Notes: generated by a model not told the origin, from the letters alone. 64,000 nt of DNA from Paracoccus albus (GCF_027913035.1 NZ_CP115775.1:1860001-1924000), one strand, 5' to 3'. Positions 27,576 through 37,807 are shown, numbered from the stretch's first letter. Made by a program: numbers and translations.

Positions 27576-28216
27576 AGCCGCCGGCCAACTGGGCGCACCT
27601 GCACTTTTTCGACAGCGAATGGCCCGTGATACGTGACCGGCTTCTCGGCCTGGAGTTTCTGCCGGGACCGCAAGCGATATTCCGTGCGCTTGAAATGACC
27701 CCTCCCAGTCAGGTGCGTGTCGTCATTCTCGGCCAGGACCCCTATCCGACGCCGGGACATGCCGACGGGCTGGCCTTTTCAGTCACCAAGGGAACGCCCC
27801 TTCCCCGCTCTCTGAACAATATCTTCAAAGAAATGCGAGCCGATATCGGGGAAGCGCCGGATGAAGGTGATCTCAGCCATTGGGCACGGCAGGGTGTCTT
27901 GATGCTGAACACGTCGCTTTCTGTCCTGCCGGGCGCGGCGGGTGCACATGCAAAGTGGGGTTGGGCGAGGCTGGCCAGCGAAGCGGTCTCAGAGGCACAA
28001 AAACACGGGCCGCTTGCCTATATCCTTTGGGGCAACCACGCACAAAAAGCACTGGCGGGCTTGCCCCGACCAGAGGATTTGCTGATCGAGACCGCCCATC
28101 CGTCGCCGCTGTCGGCCCGTCGCGGCTTCTTCGGTTCGCGCCCATTTTCGCGCGTGAACGACTGGCTGCGAGATCAGGGCAGGACGCCCATAGATTGGAC
28201 CGGACAGTCGGGCTGA
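27572..28216 (+). CDS. ung: Uracil-DNA glycosylase (family 1)
   Basis: Ung removes uracil from DNA. The product is 214 residues from a GTG that overlaps the trpD stop. The water-activating loop [17 protein letters not shown] is near residue 54 and the minor-groove loop [18 protein letters not shown] near residue 180; NTSLSVLPG and [11 protein letters not shown] are also typical. The position is odd: a DNA-repair gene translationally coupled inside a tryptophan gene run, between trpD and trpC. Confidence 0.93.
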   Translation: MKPPANWAHLHFFDSEWPVIRDRLLGLEFLPGPQAIFRALEMTPPSQVRVVILGQDPYPTPGHADGLAFSVTKGTPLPRSLNNIFKEMRADIGEAPDEGDLSHWARQGVLMLNTSLSVLPGAAGAHAKWGWARLASEAVSEAQKHGPLAYILWGNHAQKALAGLPRPEDLLIETAHPSPLSARRGFFGSRPFSRVNDWLRDQGRTPIDWTGQSG

Positions 28217-28289
28217 GCCCTTCTTCTGCGCATTCGAAACGGTTCCGGCAGGGCTTCCCTCGGCCACGGCTGCGCATTACTGTCTGCGC

Positions 28290-29078
28290 ATGGATATCCT
28301 CGACAAGATAAAAAGCTACAAACTCGACGAAATCGCCTCTGCCAAGGCTTCCCGCCCGTTTTCGCAGGTTGAAGCTGCGGCACGCGCCGCCACGGCTCCG
28401 CGAGGCTTTGCCGATGCGCTTTCCGCGAAAGCCGCAGATGGCTACGCGTTGATTGCCGAGATCAAAAAGGCCAGCCCATCCAAAGGGCTGATCCGCGCCG
28501 ATTTCGACCCGCCTGCACTGGCCCGCGCCTATCAGGCCGGTGGTGCCGCATGTTTGTCGGTTCTGACGGATTCGCCCAGTTTTCAGGGCGCGCCGGAATT
28601 CCTGACCGAAGCCCGCGATGCGGTCGGCCTGCCGGTTTTGCGCAAAGATTTCCTTTACGATCCATATCAGGTCACCGAGGCGCGCGGCTGGGGCGCCGAT
28701 GCGATCCTGATCATCATGGCTTCTGTCGATGATACCCTTGCGGCGGAATTGGAAGACGCCGCGCGGCACTGGCGAATGGATGCACTGATCGAGGTACATG
28801 ACCGCCAAGAGCTGGAACGCGCGCTCAAGCTGAAATCACCGCTGATCGGGGTCAACAACCGCAACCTCAAGACATTTGATCTTGATCTGGGCACAACCGA
28901 AGACCTCGCCCCGCATGTCCCGGATGACCGGCATCTGGTCTGCGAAAGCGGGCTGTTCGCCACCGCAGATCTTGACCGCATGGCAAGGGCCGGTGCGCGT
29001 CGTTTCCTGATCGGCGAAAGCCTGATGCGGCAAAGCGACGTAACAGCTGCGACGCAACAAATCCTGGGCCTGGCATGA
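28290..29078 (+). CDS. trpC: Indole-3-glycerol phosphate synthase
   Basis: TrpC closes the indole ring. The product is 262 residues, stand-alone and not fused to TrpF. The barrel motifs are [20 protein letters not shown] (Glu and Lys of the active site), [35 protein letters not shown] and [15 protein letters not shown]. It follows ung after 73 bases and its stop overlaps moaC (ATGA). Confidence 0.96.
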   Translation: MDILDKIKSYKLDEIASAKASRPFSQVEAAARAATAPRGFADALSAKAADGYALIAEIKKASPSKGLIRADFDPPALARAYQAGGAACLSVLTDSPSFQGAPEFLTEARDAVGLPVLRKDFLYDPYQVTEARGWGADAILIIMASVDDTLAAELEDAARHWRMDALIEVHDRQELERALKLKSPLIGVNNRNLKTFDLDLGTTEDLAPHVPDDRHLVCESGLFATADLDRMARAGARRFLIGESLMRQSDVTAATQQILGLA

Positions 29079-29545
29079 GCCTGACGCATTTCGACAATGA
29101 CGGGCAGGCACATATGGTCGATGTCTCGGCCAAGCCCGTCACCGCGCGCGAAGCCGTTGCCGAGGGCGTCGTTATCATGCGTCCGGAAACGCTTGCACTG
29201 GCGCAAGGCGGAGCCGCCAAGGGTGATGTGCTTGGCGTCGCGCGTCTGGCCGGGATCATGGCGGCGAAAAAGACGTCGGATCTTATCCCGCTGTGCCATC
29301 CTTTGCCGATCACGAAGGTCACGCTTGATTTGACCCCGGATAACGACCTGCCCGGCATCCGCGTCAGCGCAACTGTCCGAACCTCTGGCCAGACGGGTGT
29401 CGAGATGGAGGCGCTCACCGCCGTTTCGGTCGCGTGCCTGACAATCTACGACATGCTGAAGGCCGCTGAAAAATCCATGCGTGTAGAGGGCATCCGGTTG
29501 ATGAAGAAAAGCGGCGGAAAATCAGGATATTATGAGGCGGAATGA
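29075..29545 (+). CDS. moaC: Cyclic pyranopterin monophosphate synthase
   Basis: MoaC makes cyclic pyranopterin monophosphate in molybdenum-cofactor synthesis, after MoaA. The product is 156 residues: [28 protein letters not shown]-like [18 protein letters not shown] and [20 protein letters not shown] with the active-site Lys in DMLKAAEK. It overlaps trpC and moeA, so the tryptophan and cofactor genes are translated as one run, a known Rhodobacteraceae order. Confidence 0.96.
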   Translation: MSLTHFDNDGQAHMVDVSAKPVTAREAVAEGVVIMRPETLALAQGGAAKGDVLGVARLAGIMAAKKTSDLIPLCHPLPITKVTLDLTPDNDLPGIRVSATVRTSGQTGVEMEALTAVSVACLTIYDMLKAAEKSMRVEGIRLMKKSGGKSGYYEAE

Positions 29546-30717
29546 TCACGGTTGAGGAGGCCTTGTCACGCGTTCTTGCGCTTGCCGGTCCGGTGCAGGT
29601 CGAAGAAATCGCGCTGCAGGATGCTCTTGGCAGGGTGCTTGCAGCCCCGGTACAGTCAAGGATGACCCAGCCGCCATTCAATGCGTCTGCAATGGATGGA
29701 TACGCTATCCGGCGTGTGGATCTTGGTAAAGATCTGCTGGTCGTTGGGGAGGCAGGCGCGGGTCAGCCGTGGACAGGGACAGCCAATCCCGAAACCGCAG
29801 TCAGGATCTTTACCGGCGCCCCTGTTCCTGATGGTTACGATCATGTGGTCATACAGGAACACGTCGAGCGACAAGGCGATACCATCAGAATATCGGGCGA
29901 AAACACGAACATAAATATGCGCGCCGAGGGATCTGATTTCAAAAAGAATTCGGAGTTTTTTCCACGTCATCCTCTGACGCCTCGCGACCTTGCTCTGCTT
30001 GCTGCGATGAATATCGGCAGGCTCAGCGTGGCGCGTAGACCCAAGGTTGCCATTATCGCCGGTGGAGATGAGTTGGTCCCGCCGGGGGCAGAGCCCGCAG
30101 CAGGACAGATCATCTGCTCGAACAATATCGCCGTCGCCGGAATTGCGCGGCTGGCTGGTGCCGATACTCAATGCCTGCCGATTGCCGCCGACAGCTTCGA
30201 AAGCCTGCGCGAGCGGTTCAATTCTGCTGCAGGTTCTGACCTCATCGTGACCATCGGCGGTGCCTCAGTCGGCGATCATGACCTGATCGGCCGGATCACC
30301 GAAGAGTTCGGCATGGACCGCGCTTTCTACAAGATCAGAATGCGACCGGGCAAACCACTGATCGCAGGGCGTATTGGCAATTCAGCGATGATTGGACTGC
30401 CCGGAAATCCGGTATCTTCAATAGTTTGCGCAGAATTATTTATGCGGCCGCTACTGCGTCAGATGCAGGGACTTGGATCAGAGGACCGCCTGCGCACTGG
30501 TCGTCTGGGCGTGGATATCGCGCCAGAGGGCGACCGTCAGCACTACCTTCGCGCGTCGCTTCGCCGCGAAGTTGAGGATGTTGTCGTCACGCCATCTGAC
30601 GATCAGGATTCTGCCAGATTGGCTGTTCTGGCCAGGGCAGACGCACTACTGGTCAGGCCCGCCAACGATCCCGCAAGGCGGGCTGGCGAGAAAGTGGAAT
30701 ATATTGCGCTCGATTAA
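29542..30717 (+). CDS. moeA: Molybdopterin molybdenumtransferase
   Basis: MoeA inserts molybdate into molybdopterin. The product is 391 residues. It shows [35 protein letters not shown], GEDTNxx-type [27 protein letters not shown] (the MPT-binding GGxS motif) and [13 protein letters not shown] with GLPGNPVS. The start overlaps the moaC stop. Translation of this run ends here; lexA follows after 92 bases with its own SOS-controlled promoter. Confidence 0.95.
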   Translation: MITVEEALSRVLALAGPVQVEEIALQDALGRVLAAPVQSRMTQPPFNASAMDGYAIRRVDLGKDLLVVGEAGAGQPWTGTANPETAVRIFTGAPVPDGYDHVVIQEHVERQGDTIRISGENTNINMRAEGSDFKKNSEFFPRHPLTPRDLALLAAMNIGRLSVARRPKVAIIAGGDELVPPGAEPAAGQIICSNNIAVAGIARLAGADTQCLPIAADSFESLRERFNSAAGSDLIVTIGGASVGDHDLIGRITEEFGMDRAFYKIRMRPGKPLIAGRIGNSAMIGLPGNPVSSIVCAELFMRPLLRQMQGLGSEDRLRTGRLGVDIAPEGDRQHYLRASLRREVEDVVVTPSDDQDSARLAVLARADALLVRPANDPARRAGEKVEYIALD

Positions 30718-30772
30718 CGATTTCTTCAGCCTGATTATGCGAGACAGTTGACGGATTCGCGTGATCGTGGCA

Positions 30773-30787
30773 GAACATTTATCGAAC
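30773..30787 (+). promoter_or_regulatory. SOS box (LexA operator) upstream of lexA
   Basis: GAAC, seven bases, GAAC: the direct-repeat LexA site known for alphaproteobacteria. It lies 23 bases before the lexA start codon, as expected for autoregulation. Confidence 0.88.
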
Positions 30788-30809
30788 GCGGAGGTAACGG
30801 GGCCGGAAC

Positions 30810-31508
30810 ATGCTGACCAAGAAGCAGATCGAATTGCTGGAATTCATCCAAAAGCGTATGGCACGGGACGGCGTGCCCCCGTCTTTCGATGAAATGAAAG
30901 TCGCGCTCGATCTGCGATCAAAGTCTGGCATTCACAGGCTGGTTACCGCTTTGGAAGAACGCGGTTTCATCCGGCGCCTGCCGCATCGCGCCCGTGCGCT
31001 CGAGATCGTTCGCCTTCCGGATTCTCTGGCTAAATCAGCGCCCGGCTTTTCACCACGTCTGATTCAGGGAGATAAAAAAACCGCGCCGCCGCCGCCCTCC
31101 GGTGCGTTTGAAGTCACATCAGACGCGTTCCAGCTCCCTGTAATGGGCAAAATCGCCGCCGGTGTCCCAATCGAGGCGATCTCGGAAGTTTCGCACAATA
31201 TCTCTGTCCCCGGCAGCATGCTCTCTGGACGTGAAAGTCACTACGCGTTGGAGGTTAAGGGGGATTCCATGATCAACGCCGGCATCAATGACGGCGATAT
31301 TGTGGTGATCCGCGAACAGGAACTGGCCCAGAACGGCGATATAGTCGTGGCTCTGGTAGAGGGCCATGAGGCCACATTGAAATACTATCGCCGGAAGGGC
31401 GCGATGATCGCACTGGAGGCAGCGAACCCTGCCTATGAAACCCGCATTCTGCCAGAGGATAAGGTTCATGTTCAGGGTCGCCTTGTCGGGCTGATCCGCA
31501 GCTACTGA
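30810..31508 (+). CDS. lexA: LexA repressor
   Basis: LexA represses the DNA-damage regulon and cuts itself when RecA filaments form. The product is 232 residues. The winged helix ([40 protein letters not shown]) is at the N-terminus. A linker of about 50 residues leads to the cleavage site in [13 protein letters not shown] (Ala-Gly) and the Ser-Lys pair in [11 protein letters not shown] and [10 protein letters not shown]. The long linker is usual for the alphaproteobacterial form. An SOS box lies just upstream. Confidence 0.96.
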   Translation: MLTKKQIELLEFIQKRMARDGVPPSFDEMKVALDLRSKSGIHRLVTALEERGFIRRLPHRARALEIVRLPDSLAKSAPGFSPRLIQGDKKTAPPPPSGAFEVTSDAFQLPVMGKIAAGVPIEAISEVSHNISVPGSMLSGRESHYALEVKGDSMINAGINDGDIVVIREQELAQNGDIVVALVEGHEATLKYYRRKGAMIALEAANPAYETRILPEDKVHVQGRLVGLIRSY

Positions 31509-31533
31509 TCGCTACCGTCCATCTCCGCCGCCT

Positions 31534-32469
31534 TTATGCCGACGGCGAGACTGCGGTGTCTTTTCCGATAGAGGCCAAACGGAGCCGGACACGCTTGATA
31601 CGGCGCGGGTCCGCATCGACAATCTCGAACTCCGCGCCGGATTCGTGAGGGATAACCTCCCCTCGAACAGGGACACGGCCCGTCAGCTTGAAGATCAGCC
31701 CGCCAAGCGTATCGACATCTTCGTCATCCTCTTCCGGCGTCAGACGAAGGCCGGTTTCCTGCTCCAGTTCGTCAAGCGGCGCCCGGGCCTGAACCAGCCA
31801 TTGACCGGGTTTTTCGGCGATCCACATGCCGCCTTCAACCTCGTCATGTTCATCTTCGATCTCGCCGATAACCTGTTCGATCAAATCTTCAATCGTCACG
31901 AGCCCGTCAACGCCGCCATATTCATCAATCACAAGCGCCATATGGATCCGGTCCTTCTGCATCTGCTGCAAAAGAACGCCGATCGGCATGGATGGGGGCA
32001 CATATAGAAGCGGGCGCAGCATAGGCCGCAGGCTGAATTTGCCGGCCGGCCGGGACCCGAAGCCGTGCTTCAGCGCCAGATCCTTCAGGTGGACCAGTCC
32101 CAACGGACTGTCGAGCGTACCGCGAAAAACCGGCACCCTTGAAAACCCATGCTCGCGGAACATCTCGACCAGTTCCTCAAGCGAGGCGTTCACCGGTGCG
32201 GCGACGACCTCCACCTTTGGTATCGCGACATCATCCACACGCATCCGCCGCAGGTTAAGCATCCCCGGCGCTGCGGGCTGGGGTGCGCGATGCTCTTCCG
32301 GGATGATATTTTCATCCTCACCAGTCGAGAACGCGCCGAACAATCGGCCGAGAAAGCCCCTAGATACGGGTAGATCGCGCCCCTCGCTGCCGATGCCGTC
32401 GGCCCATCCGGCTGGATCGGCGCTGACATCGGCGGGGGGCGCGGGACTTCGCGATGGTTCGCTGTTCAT
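31534..32469 (-). CDS. CorC/HlyC-type CBS-domain protein
   Basis: The product is 311 residues without membrane helices. Two CBS domains span about residues 75-200 (MRVDDVAIPKVEVVAAPVNA, VLLQQMQKDRIHMALVIDEY, GGVDGLVTIEDLIEQVIGEI), then a CorC_HlyC transporter-associated domain (WLVQARAPLDELEQETGL to the end). This layout is the CorC group tied to Mg2+/Co2+ homeostasis. The stop-start overlap with ybeY and the order phoH-ybeY-corC are widely conserved. Confidence 0.92.
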   Translation of the reverse strand: MNSEPSRSPAPPADVSADPAGWADGIGSEGRDLPVSRGFLGRLFGAFSTGEDENIIPEEHRAPQPAAPGMLNLRRMRVDDVAIPKVEVVAAPVNASLEELVEMFREHGFSRVPVFRGTLDSPLGLVHLKDLALKHGFGSRPAGKFSLRPMLRPLLYVPPSMPIGVLLQQMQKDRIHMALVIDEYGGVDGLVTIEDLIEQVIGEIEDEHDEVEGGMWIAEKPGQWLVQARAPLDELEQETGLRLTPEEDDEDVDTLGGLIFKLTGRVPVRGEVIPHESGAEFEIVDADPRRIKRVRLRLASIGKDTAVSPSA

Positions 32470-32954
32470 GTTTCCTTCTCCAAATAGGGGTCTTCTATAC
32501 CAAGCGGCGCCAATATCTGCCGTTCGGCATCCTCCATAACGGACGCGTCCGCGTCATTCAGATGGTCATAGCCAGCCAGATGCAAAATGGCATGGACCAG
32601 CAAATGCGTGACATGAGCGTCAAACCGCTTGTGCTGCGCCTGACTTTCGCGGACGCAGGTCTCATATGCGATGGCAATATCGCCAAGCTCTGCCACAGCA
32701 GGGCGCGCGGGATGCGCGCCGGGCGCGTGGGCGACGTGTTCGACCGCAGGCCATGACAGAATGTTTGTCGGCTGCGCCTTATCTCGGAAATCACCGTTCA
32801 ACGCGGCGATACGCGCATCATCGCAGCCCATAACGACGATGTCCGCATCCATGCCCAGCCAGTGCAGGGTCGCCAGCCCTGCCCGCTCGGCCAGCGTTTC
32901 AAGTCCGGCGTCTTCCCATCGTTCATCCTCTATGACGGTATCGACCTCAGCCAT
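32466..32954 (-). CDS. ybeY: rRNA maturation RNase YbeY
   Basis: YbeY is a zinc endoribonuclease needed for 16S rRNA 3'-end maturation. The product is 162 residues from ATG 32954; a longer in-frame upstream extension overlaps phoH and lacks homology. The metal site HLLVHAILHLAGYDH (three His) is near residue 125, and NILSWP and LGDIAIAYETC are the conserved early strands. It overlaps the phoH end by 8 bases and the corC start by 4. Confidence 0.94.
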   Translation of the reverse strand: MAEVDTVIEDERWEDAGLETLAERAGLATLHWLGMDADIVVMGCDDARIAALNGDFRDKAQPTNILSWPAVEHVAHAPGAHPARPAVAELGDIAIAYETCVRESQAQHKRFDAHVTHLLVHAILHLAGYDHLNDADASVMEDAERQILAPLGIEDPYLEKET

Positions 32955-34107
32955 TGCGGCTGGCCTGCGACGATCCGGGCGCGCGGCGCGGCGGATAATT
33001 GCCCTGCGAGTTATCTTCGCCCCGCGCCAATGCTTCGGCATCGGCCGCATCATAGGCTTCGATCACACGCGCGACGAGATGATGGCGCACGACATCCTTC
33101 GCGGTGAAATAGTTGAAGCTGATGCCCTTGATCCCCGCAAGAATACGCTCGGCATCGACGAGGCCGGATTGCGTCCCGCGCGGCAGGTCGATCTGGCTGC
33201 GGTCGCCGGTAATCACCATGCGCGACCCCTCACCCAGACGGGTCAGGAACATTTTCATCTGCATGGTCGAAGCATTCTGCGCCTCATCCAGCACCACGAA
33301 GGCATTGGCGAGCGTGCGGCCACGCATGAAGGCGAGTGGCGCGATCTCGATCCGCTTTTCCTCCATCAGCTTGGCAAGCTGCTTGCCCGGAAGAAAGTCG
33401 TTCAGCGCGTCATAGAGCGGCTGCATATAGGGATCGACCTTCTCCTTCATGTCTCCGGGCAGAAAACCCAGACGCTCACCGGCCTCGACCGCCGGGCGCG
33501 ACAGGATAATCTTGTCGACATGACCGCCAATCAGCATGGTAACACCGACCGCCACGGCCAGATATGTCTTGCCGGTACCGGCCGGACCAATGCCGAAAGC
33601 CATCTCATTCGCGAACAGATTGCGCACATAATCCTTCTGCGCGTCCGTCCGCGGCTCTACCGTCTTTTTGCGGGTCCGCAACTCGATTGGGCCAGAACCG
33701 AACATTTCGAGCTGTTCATCGGGCGACAACGATGCCGGCTCTGCCTCGGGTCCCATTCGCAGCGCCGCGTCGATTTCTGCCGCAGTGACCGGACGCCCTT
33801 GTTCCAGCCGGGCATAAAGTGCCTGAAGAAGCTGCGCGGCATCGTCACGCACCGCCTGCGGCCCAACGACTGCAAGCAGGTTTCCACGGCGCAGGATATG
33901 CACGCCCAAAGCGGCCTCGATCTGCGACAAATGCGCATCGGCTGGGCCGCAAAGCTCTATCAGCAGCCGGTTATCGGGAAATTCCAGAAGCGTCTCGCCT
34001 TGCGTAGCGGCGGACGGCGCGGCGATGTCGGGTGCGGTAGGGGTCAGGCCCAATGAGGTCTCCGGATTATCAGCCCCCCTATGGTGGGGTGCGTGATGCG
34101 TTTGCAC
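32947..34107 (-). CDS. phoH: PhoH family ATPase
   Basis: The product is 386 residues, starting at a GTG. An N-terminal KH-like region (residues 40-110, LLEFPDNRLLIELCGPADAH) precedes the ATPase domain with Walker A GIGPAGTGKTYLAVAVG, RPAVEAGERLGFLPGDMKEK, Walker B AFVVLDEAQNASTMQMKMF and TGDRSQIDLPRG. PhoH proteins are RNA-linked ATPases conserved next to ybeY, suggesting a role in RNA maturation. The first ~40 residues are weakly conserved and the exact start is uncertain. Confidence 0.92.
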   Translation of the reverse strand: MQTHHAPHHRGADNPETSLGLTPTAPDIAAPSAATQGETLLEFPDNRLLIELCGPADAHLSQIEAALGVHILRRGNLLAVVGPQAVRDDAAQLLQALYARLEQGRPVTAAEIDAALRMGPEAEPASLSPDEQLEMFGSGPIELRTRKKTVEPRTDAQKDYVRNLFANEMAFGIGPAGTGKTYLAVAVGVTMLIGGHVDKIILSRPAVEAGERLGFLPGDMKEKVDPYMQPLYDALNDFLPGKQLAKLMEEKRIEIAPLAFMRGRTLANAFVVLDEAQNASTMQMKMFLTRLGEGSRMVITGDRSQIDLPRGTQSGLVDAERILAGIKGISFNYFTAKDVVRHHLVARVIEAYDAADAEALARGEDNSQGNYPPRRAPGSSQASRNG

Positions 34108-34163
34108 AAGTGCTTGTGTAAGAAACTGCGCATCTGTCGCAAAAGTTTCACATCAAACGCCAA

Positions 34164-34892
34164 TCAGCGCCGCCAGATGCCACGTATGAAGTCATGAAGA
34201 TTCGGCTCTTCTGCGGCATCCATCTGCGCTATGCCGCCCTGCCAGACAAGCTTTCCCCCCGAGAGCATCGCCACACGGTCGCCCACGCTGCGCACGGTCG
34301 TCATGTCATGGGTGATCGTGATCGCGGTTGCCCCGGTTTCTGTCACGATGGTCCGGATCAGGTCATTGATGCGTGCCGAGCGAATCGGATCAAGCCCGGT
34401 TGTCGGCTCGTCGAAGAAGATCACCTTGGGATCAGCCGCAATGGCCCGCGCAAGACCAGCCCGCTTCGCCATCCCGCCCGACAGGGCAGCCGGGTAAAGA
34501 TCGGCAACCTCTGGCCCGAGCCCGACACGCGCCAGCTTTTCAATGGCGATCTGCCTTGCCTTGTCGTCGCCAAGCGGTTTGCGCAGCCGGAAAGCGACAT
34601 TCTGCCAGACGGTCAGGCTGTCAAACAGAGCCGCGCCCTGAAAAAGCATACCGAACCTGTTCATGAAACCAGCACGGTTTTTCGCATCCAGCGGCTGCCC
34701 CTGCCAGCTGATCTGCCCTGAATCCGGGCTTTCCAGCCCCAGAATACATTTCAGCAAAACCGACTTTCCCGTACCGGATTGCCCTATAACGACAAGGCTT
34801 TCCCCTTTGTCGACGGACAGATCGAGCCCGCTCAGCACCGGCTGACCGGCGAAGGACTTGTGCAGGTCGCGCACTTCCAGAACCGGGATCAT
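34164..34892 (-). CDS. MlaF-type ABC transporter ATP-binding protein
   Basis: The product is 242 residues: Walker A GQSGTGKSVLLKCILGLE, signature LSGGMAKRAGLARAIA, Walker B VIFFDEPTTGLDP and the switch His in ITITHDM. It is the ATPase partner of the MlaE permease just upstream, with which it overlaps by 4 bases. Together they move phospholipids between the membranes through an MCE (MlaD) protein. No MCE gene follows here; phoH lies 57 bases downstream. A longer upstream frame is a shadow. Confidence 0.9.
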   Translation of the reverse strand: MIPVLEVRDLHKSFAGQPVLSGLDLSVDKGESLVVIGQSGTGKSVLLKCILGLESPDSGQISWQGQPLDAKNRAGFMNRFGMLFQGAALFDSLTVWQNVAFRLRKPLGDDKARQIAIEKLARVGLGPEVADLYPAALSGGMAKRAGLARAIAADPKVIFFDEPTTGLDPIRSARINDLIRTIVTETGATAITITHDMTTVRSVGDRVAMLSGGKLVWQGGIAQMDAAEEPNLHDFIRGIWRR

Positions 34893-35656
34893 CCGAAAAA
34901 CAGCCCCGTCATGATGAAGTTCGCCGCGAAGATTCCGACAGCCGCGACGACGACCGCATATTTGGTCGCCCGACCGACGCCCGCCGCGCCGCGACCCGCG
35001 TTCATGCCGCACCAGCAGCCGGACAATGCGACGATCAGCCCGAAGACCGCGCCCTTCAGCAGCCCGGAAATGACATCCCAGCTTTCCAGGAAGGACCAGC
35101 TTCCGCTGAGATAGGCGGCGGATGTGAAACCCAGCGACTGCGTGCCGACCAGCCAGCCGCCCATGATCCCGATAATATCGCCGACCCCGACCAGTGCAGG
35201 TACCGCGATGATCGCCGCCCACAGCCGTGGTGTCACCAGATGCCGCTGCGGATCGGCGGAAAGTGTAACAAGTGCATCGATCTGCTCGGTCACGCGCATG
35301 GTGCCGATTTCCGCCGCAATGGAAGAGGCGACGCGCGCAGCCACCATCAACCCGCCAAGCACCGGGCCGAGTTCGCGCGCCATGCCGATGGCCACAACCG
35401 CCGGGACAACCTCTGCTGCCGAAAAGCGCTGACCGCCGGAATACATCTGCAACGCCAGTGCGGCACCGGTGAACAGCGCGGTCAGCCCGACCACCGGCAG
35501 AGAGAGCCAGCCGATCTGGATCAGTTGGCGAAGCAACTCGCGCGGATCAGGGCGCATGAACAGGCTGCGACCGGCAAATATCGCAACCCGGCCAATCCGA
35601 CGGATCATTCCAAGCGTCGCCCGCCCGGTCAGTGTGATAGGCGCAAGTGCGTTCAT
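34889..35656 (-). CDS. MlaE-type ABC transporter permease
   Basis: The product is 255 residues with about five hydrophobic segments. Family motifs are ALALQMYSGGQRF, IGMARELGPVLGGLMVAARV, ASSIAAEIGTMRVTEQIDAL and the C-terminal VGVATKYAVV-like GRATKYAVVVAAVG. It is the inner-membrane part of a phospholipid transport (Mla) system. It overlaps both alr upstream and the ATPase downstream by 4 bases, so the three are translationally coupled. Confidence 0.92.
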   Translation of the reverse strand: MNALAPITLTGRATLGMIRRIGRVAIFAGRSLFMRPDPRELLRQLIQIGWLSLPVVGLTALFTGAALALQMYSGGQRFSAAEVVPAVVAIGMARELGPVLGGLMVAARVASSIAAEIGTMRVTEQIDALVTLSADPQRHLVTPRLWAAIIAVPALVGVGDIIGIMGGWLVGTQSLGFTSAAYLSGSWSFLESWDVISGLLKGAVFGLIVALSGCWCGMNAGRGAAGVGRATKYAVVVAAVGIFAANFIMTGLFFG

Positions 35657-36681
35657 ATGATACGGCGTTCGTAGCGCCCGCCAAGCTGGGTCAGCAATTC
35701 GTATCCGATGGTCCCGATCACATCGGCGACGTCGTCGACCTTCTGCACCGAAGAGATAAGGTCAAGGCTATCAGGCACTGTTTCAAGCGCCGAAACATCC
35801 GCTGTAATCAGGTCCATCGACACACGCCCGACTAGCGGACAGGGCGTGTCGCCCGCCAAAAGGTTGATGCGCGCGCGATCACTGTCCGAGGACAGGGCGC
35901 GGTGGATACCATCGGCATAGCCCGCCGCAACCGTCGCAACCCGTGTCCGGCGCTGCGCCGTCCATGTATTGGAATAGCCAACGGTCTCGCCCGCCTCGAC
36001 GATGCGGGTCTGGATCACAGGAAGGGACAGGCGGATGACCGGGCGCGCATCGGCAAAGGGCATCCCGCCATACATGCCGATCCCTGCCCGTGTGATGTCG
36101 AAATGGTAATCCGGCCCAAGCAATATCCCACCCGTAGCGGCAAGGCTGCGCGGCACCGTTATCCCGTCCGTCATGTCGCGAAACGCGGCAAGCTGGCGCG
36201 AATTCATCGGGTGGTCAGGTTCATCCGCGCAGGCCAGATGCGACATTACCAGCTCAGGACCCGCAGCCATAATTTCGGATTTAAGACCGGCCCATTCGCC
36301 CGGCTCGAACCCAAGGCGGTTCATGCCGGAATCCAACTGAACGGCGAAAGGCTGACCCGGACGTATCGCGCGATCACGGAAGAACTGTTCGGGACTGTTC
36401 AACACCGGAATTGAATCGCCGAAATCCGCGCCGTCCATATGGCCGGACAAAATGAATATCCGCGCAGACGGACCGGTAGCCTCGCGCACCGCTGCCGCCT
36501 CGGACGCGATGGCGACGAAGAAGTCCTGCGCGCCTGCCTCTGACAGTGCGGCCGCGACCATGCCTGCGCCAAGACCATAGCCATCCGCCTTGACGACGCC
36601 AGCCGTACGCGCACCGGGCGCCTTGTCTGCAAGGGCGCGGTAATTGGCCTGCAGGGCCGAGCGATCAATTTCCAGAACCAT
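35653..36681 (-). CDS. alr: Alanine racemase
   Basis: Alr makes D-alanine for peptidoglycan with pyridoxal phosphate. The product is 342 residues, near the usual length. The Schiff-base Lys is in AGVVKADGYGLGAG near residue 31; the C-terminal barrel shows HLACADEPDHPMN, AGIGMYGGMPF, TAQRRTRVATVAAGYADG with the catalytic Tyr nearby, and VGRVSMDLITADV. It heads the alr-mlaE-mlaF unit. Confidence 0.93.
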   Translation of the reverse strand: MVLEIDRSALQANYRALADKAPGARTAGVVKADGYGLGAGMVAAALSEAGAQDFFVAIASEAAAVREATGPSARIFILSGHMDGADFGDSIPVLNSPEQFFRDRAIRPGQPFAVQLDSGMNRLGFEPGEWAGLKSEIMAAGPELVMSHLACADEPDHPMNSRQLAAFRDMTDGITVPRSLAATGGILLGPDYHFDITRAGIGMYGGMPFADARPVIRLSLPVIQTRIVEAGETVGYSNTWTAQRRTRVATVAAGYADGIHRALSSDSDRARINLLAGDTPCPLVGRVSMDLITADVSALETVPDSLDLISSVQKVDDVADVIGTIGYELLTQLGGRYERRII

Positions 36682-36970
36682 TTGCCCGATTTCCTCTATC
36701 CCCGTTCCGGCGTCAAGATTGCGTCGTCGCGGTCACAGTCACTTGCATCCTTGCAACATCGGCGGAATTTCCGATGTCGGTGTCATTTGGTTGATGCTTC
36801 ATGGCTGATAGTGATTGGGCATGCGCATTAGATTTGCGCCGATTTTTTTTGGCCCACACGACGGCAGAGGTCGTGCGGGTCCGACAATATGAGAAGCTCG
36901 CTTCGGTGACCTGCCGCACGAAGCCCAGAAGCAACAGCGACCCAGAATGCCATCCGTCAGGCTGCCCTTC

Positions 36971-37645
36971 ATGCGACATCTCGCACCCGTTCTGATAATA
37001 ACTTTAGCGTCTCCGGTTTCTTCTGCCCCGTCCCTTGCAACTGACATGGAAGGAAAGCCGATCACGGTGCCGTCGGGTCAGTTGATCTACTGGCAAGATA
37101 TGATCACCGGCAATCCGGGGGCGCATGGGCTGACATATCGCTTTCGCTTTGTCGCACCGGATCTGGCGAACCTGGTGCCAATGGCTTCTCCCGCACCGAT
37201 GGAGGCCCTGACGGAAGAGGATATGGCGGCACTGGATGCGCTTGCCGAATCAGAAGGCGGGGCCGCGACAATCATCAGCGACGCGATTATCGAAGGGCTA
37301 ATTTCATCGACGGAACTGGATCAGACACCCGTAATCTCGCTGCCGCTTGATATGCCGATCGACGAGATTGCCGAATCGCCAACGGATTCGGCGACCGGCG
37401 ATTTCGTTCTGCCGCCCGCACCGGACAGCCTGCTTCGCGATCCGATGCATGACGACATCGTGTGGCTGTGTGAAAATTTCGTTCTGCCGCGTATTGCAAG
37501 CCCTGCCCCACGGCCAAGCAAAATAGTGATCTCGCTGGCGGATCGTCCACTGGACAGCGCCGGCCTGGAACCCGGTGCCGTCCAGCTTTTTGAGGCGTTC
37601 AGCCTGCCGGCCGATCGTGACGAATGCATCTGGGAACCTCTGTAA
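36971..37645 (+). CDS. DUF6497 family secreted protein
   Basis: The product is about 224 residues from the inner ATG (an ATG 24 bases upstream is also in frame). A signal peptide (MRHLAPVLIITLASPVSSAP) is followed by VPSGQLIYWQDMI, LTYRFRFVAPDLA, then the conserved end: DDIVWLCENFVLPRIAS, SKIVISLADRPL and DECIWEPL. This is the Rhodobacterales family DUF6497, sometimes misnamed acetolactate synthase. The middle holds an acidic insertion of about 60 residues. Function unknown; the site is periplasmic by inference. Confidence 0.75.
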   Translation: MRHLAPVLIITLASPVSSAPSLATDMEGKPITVPSGQLIYWQDMITGNPGAHGLTYRFRFVAPDLANLVPMASPAPMEALTEEDMAALDALAESEGGAATIISDAIIEGLISSTELDQTPVISLPLDMPIDEIAESPTDSATGDFVLPPAPDSLLRDPMHDDIVWLCENFVLPRIASPAPRPSKIVISLADRPLDSAGLEPGAVQLFEAFSLPADRDECIWEPL

Positions 37646-37807
37646 CCGCTGATGCAAGGCTGCCACAGATCGGCGAAGTCGCGCCGAAGCGTTAACCCGC
37701 CCGCTATCGCGCTAACGAAATCTTACCTAGAATCATGTCGTCCACGCATGACGTGCGACAGAAATCGACAAAAAGGGGTGTGAAGCCCCATCTTACAGGA
37801 GCAGACA

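Noticed and set aside
36840..36875. Hairpin near a run of eight T between alr and the DUF6497 gene
   Set aside because: The T run lies on the wrong side of the stem for either strand, so it is not a proper terminator.
36713..36979. 88-codon minus-strand frame upstream of alr
   Set aside because: No ribosome site, no family pattern, and amino-acid use unlike its neighbours.
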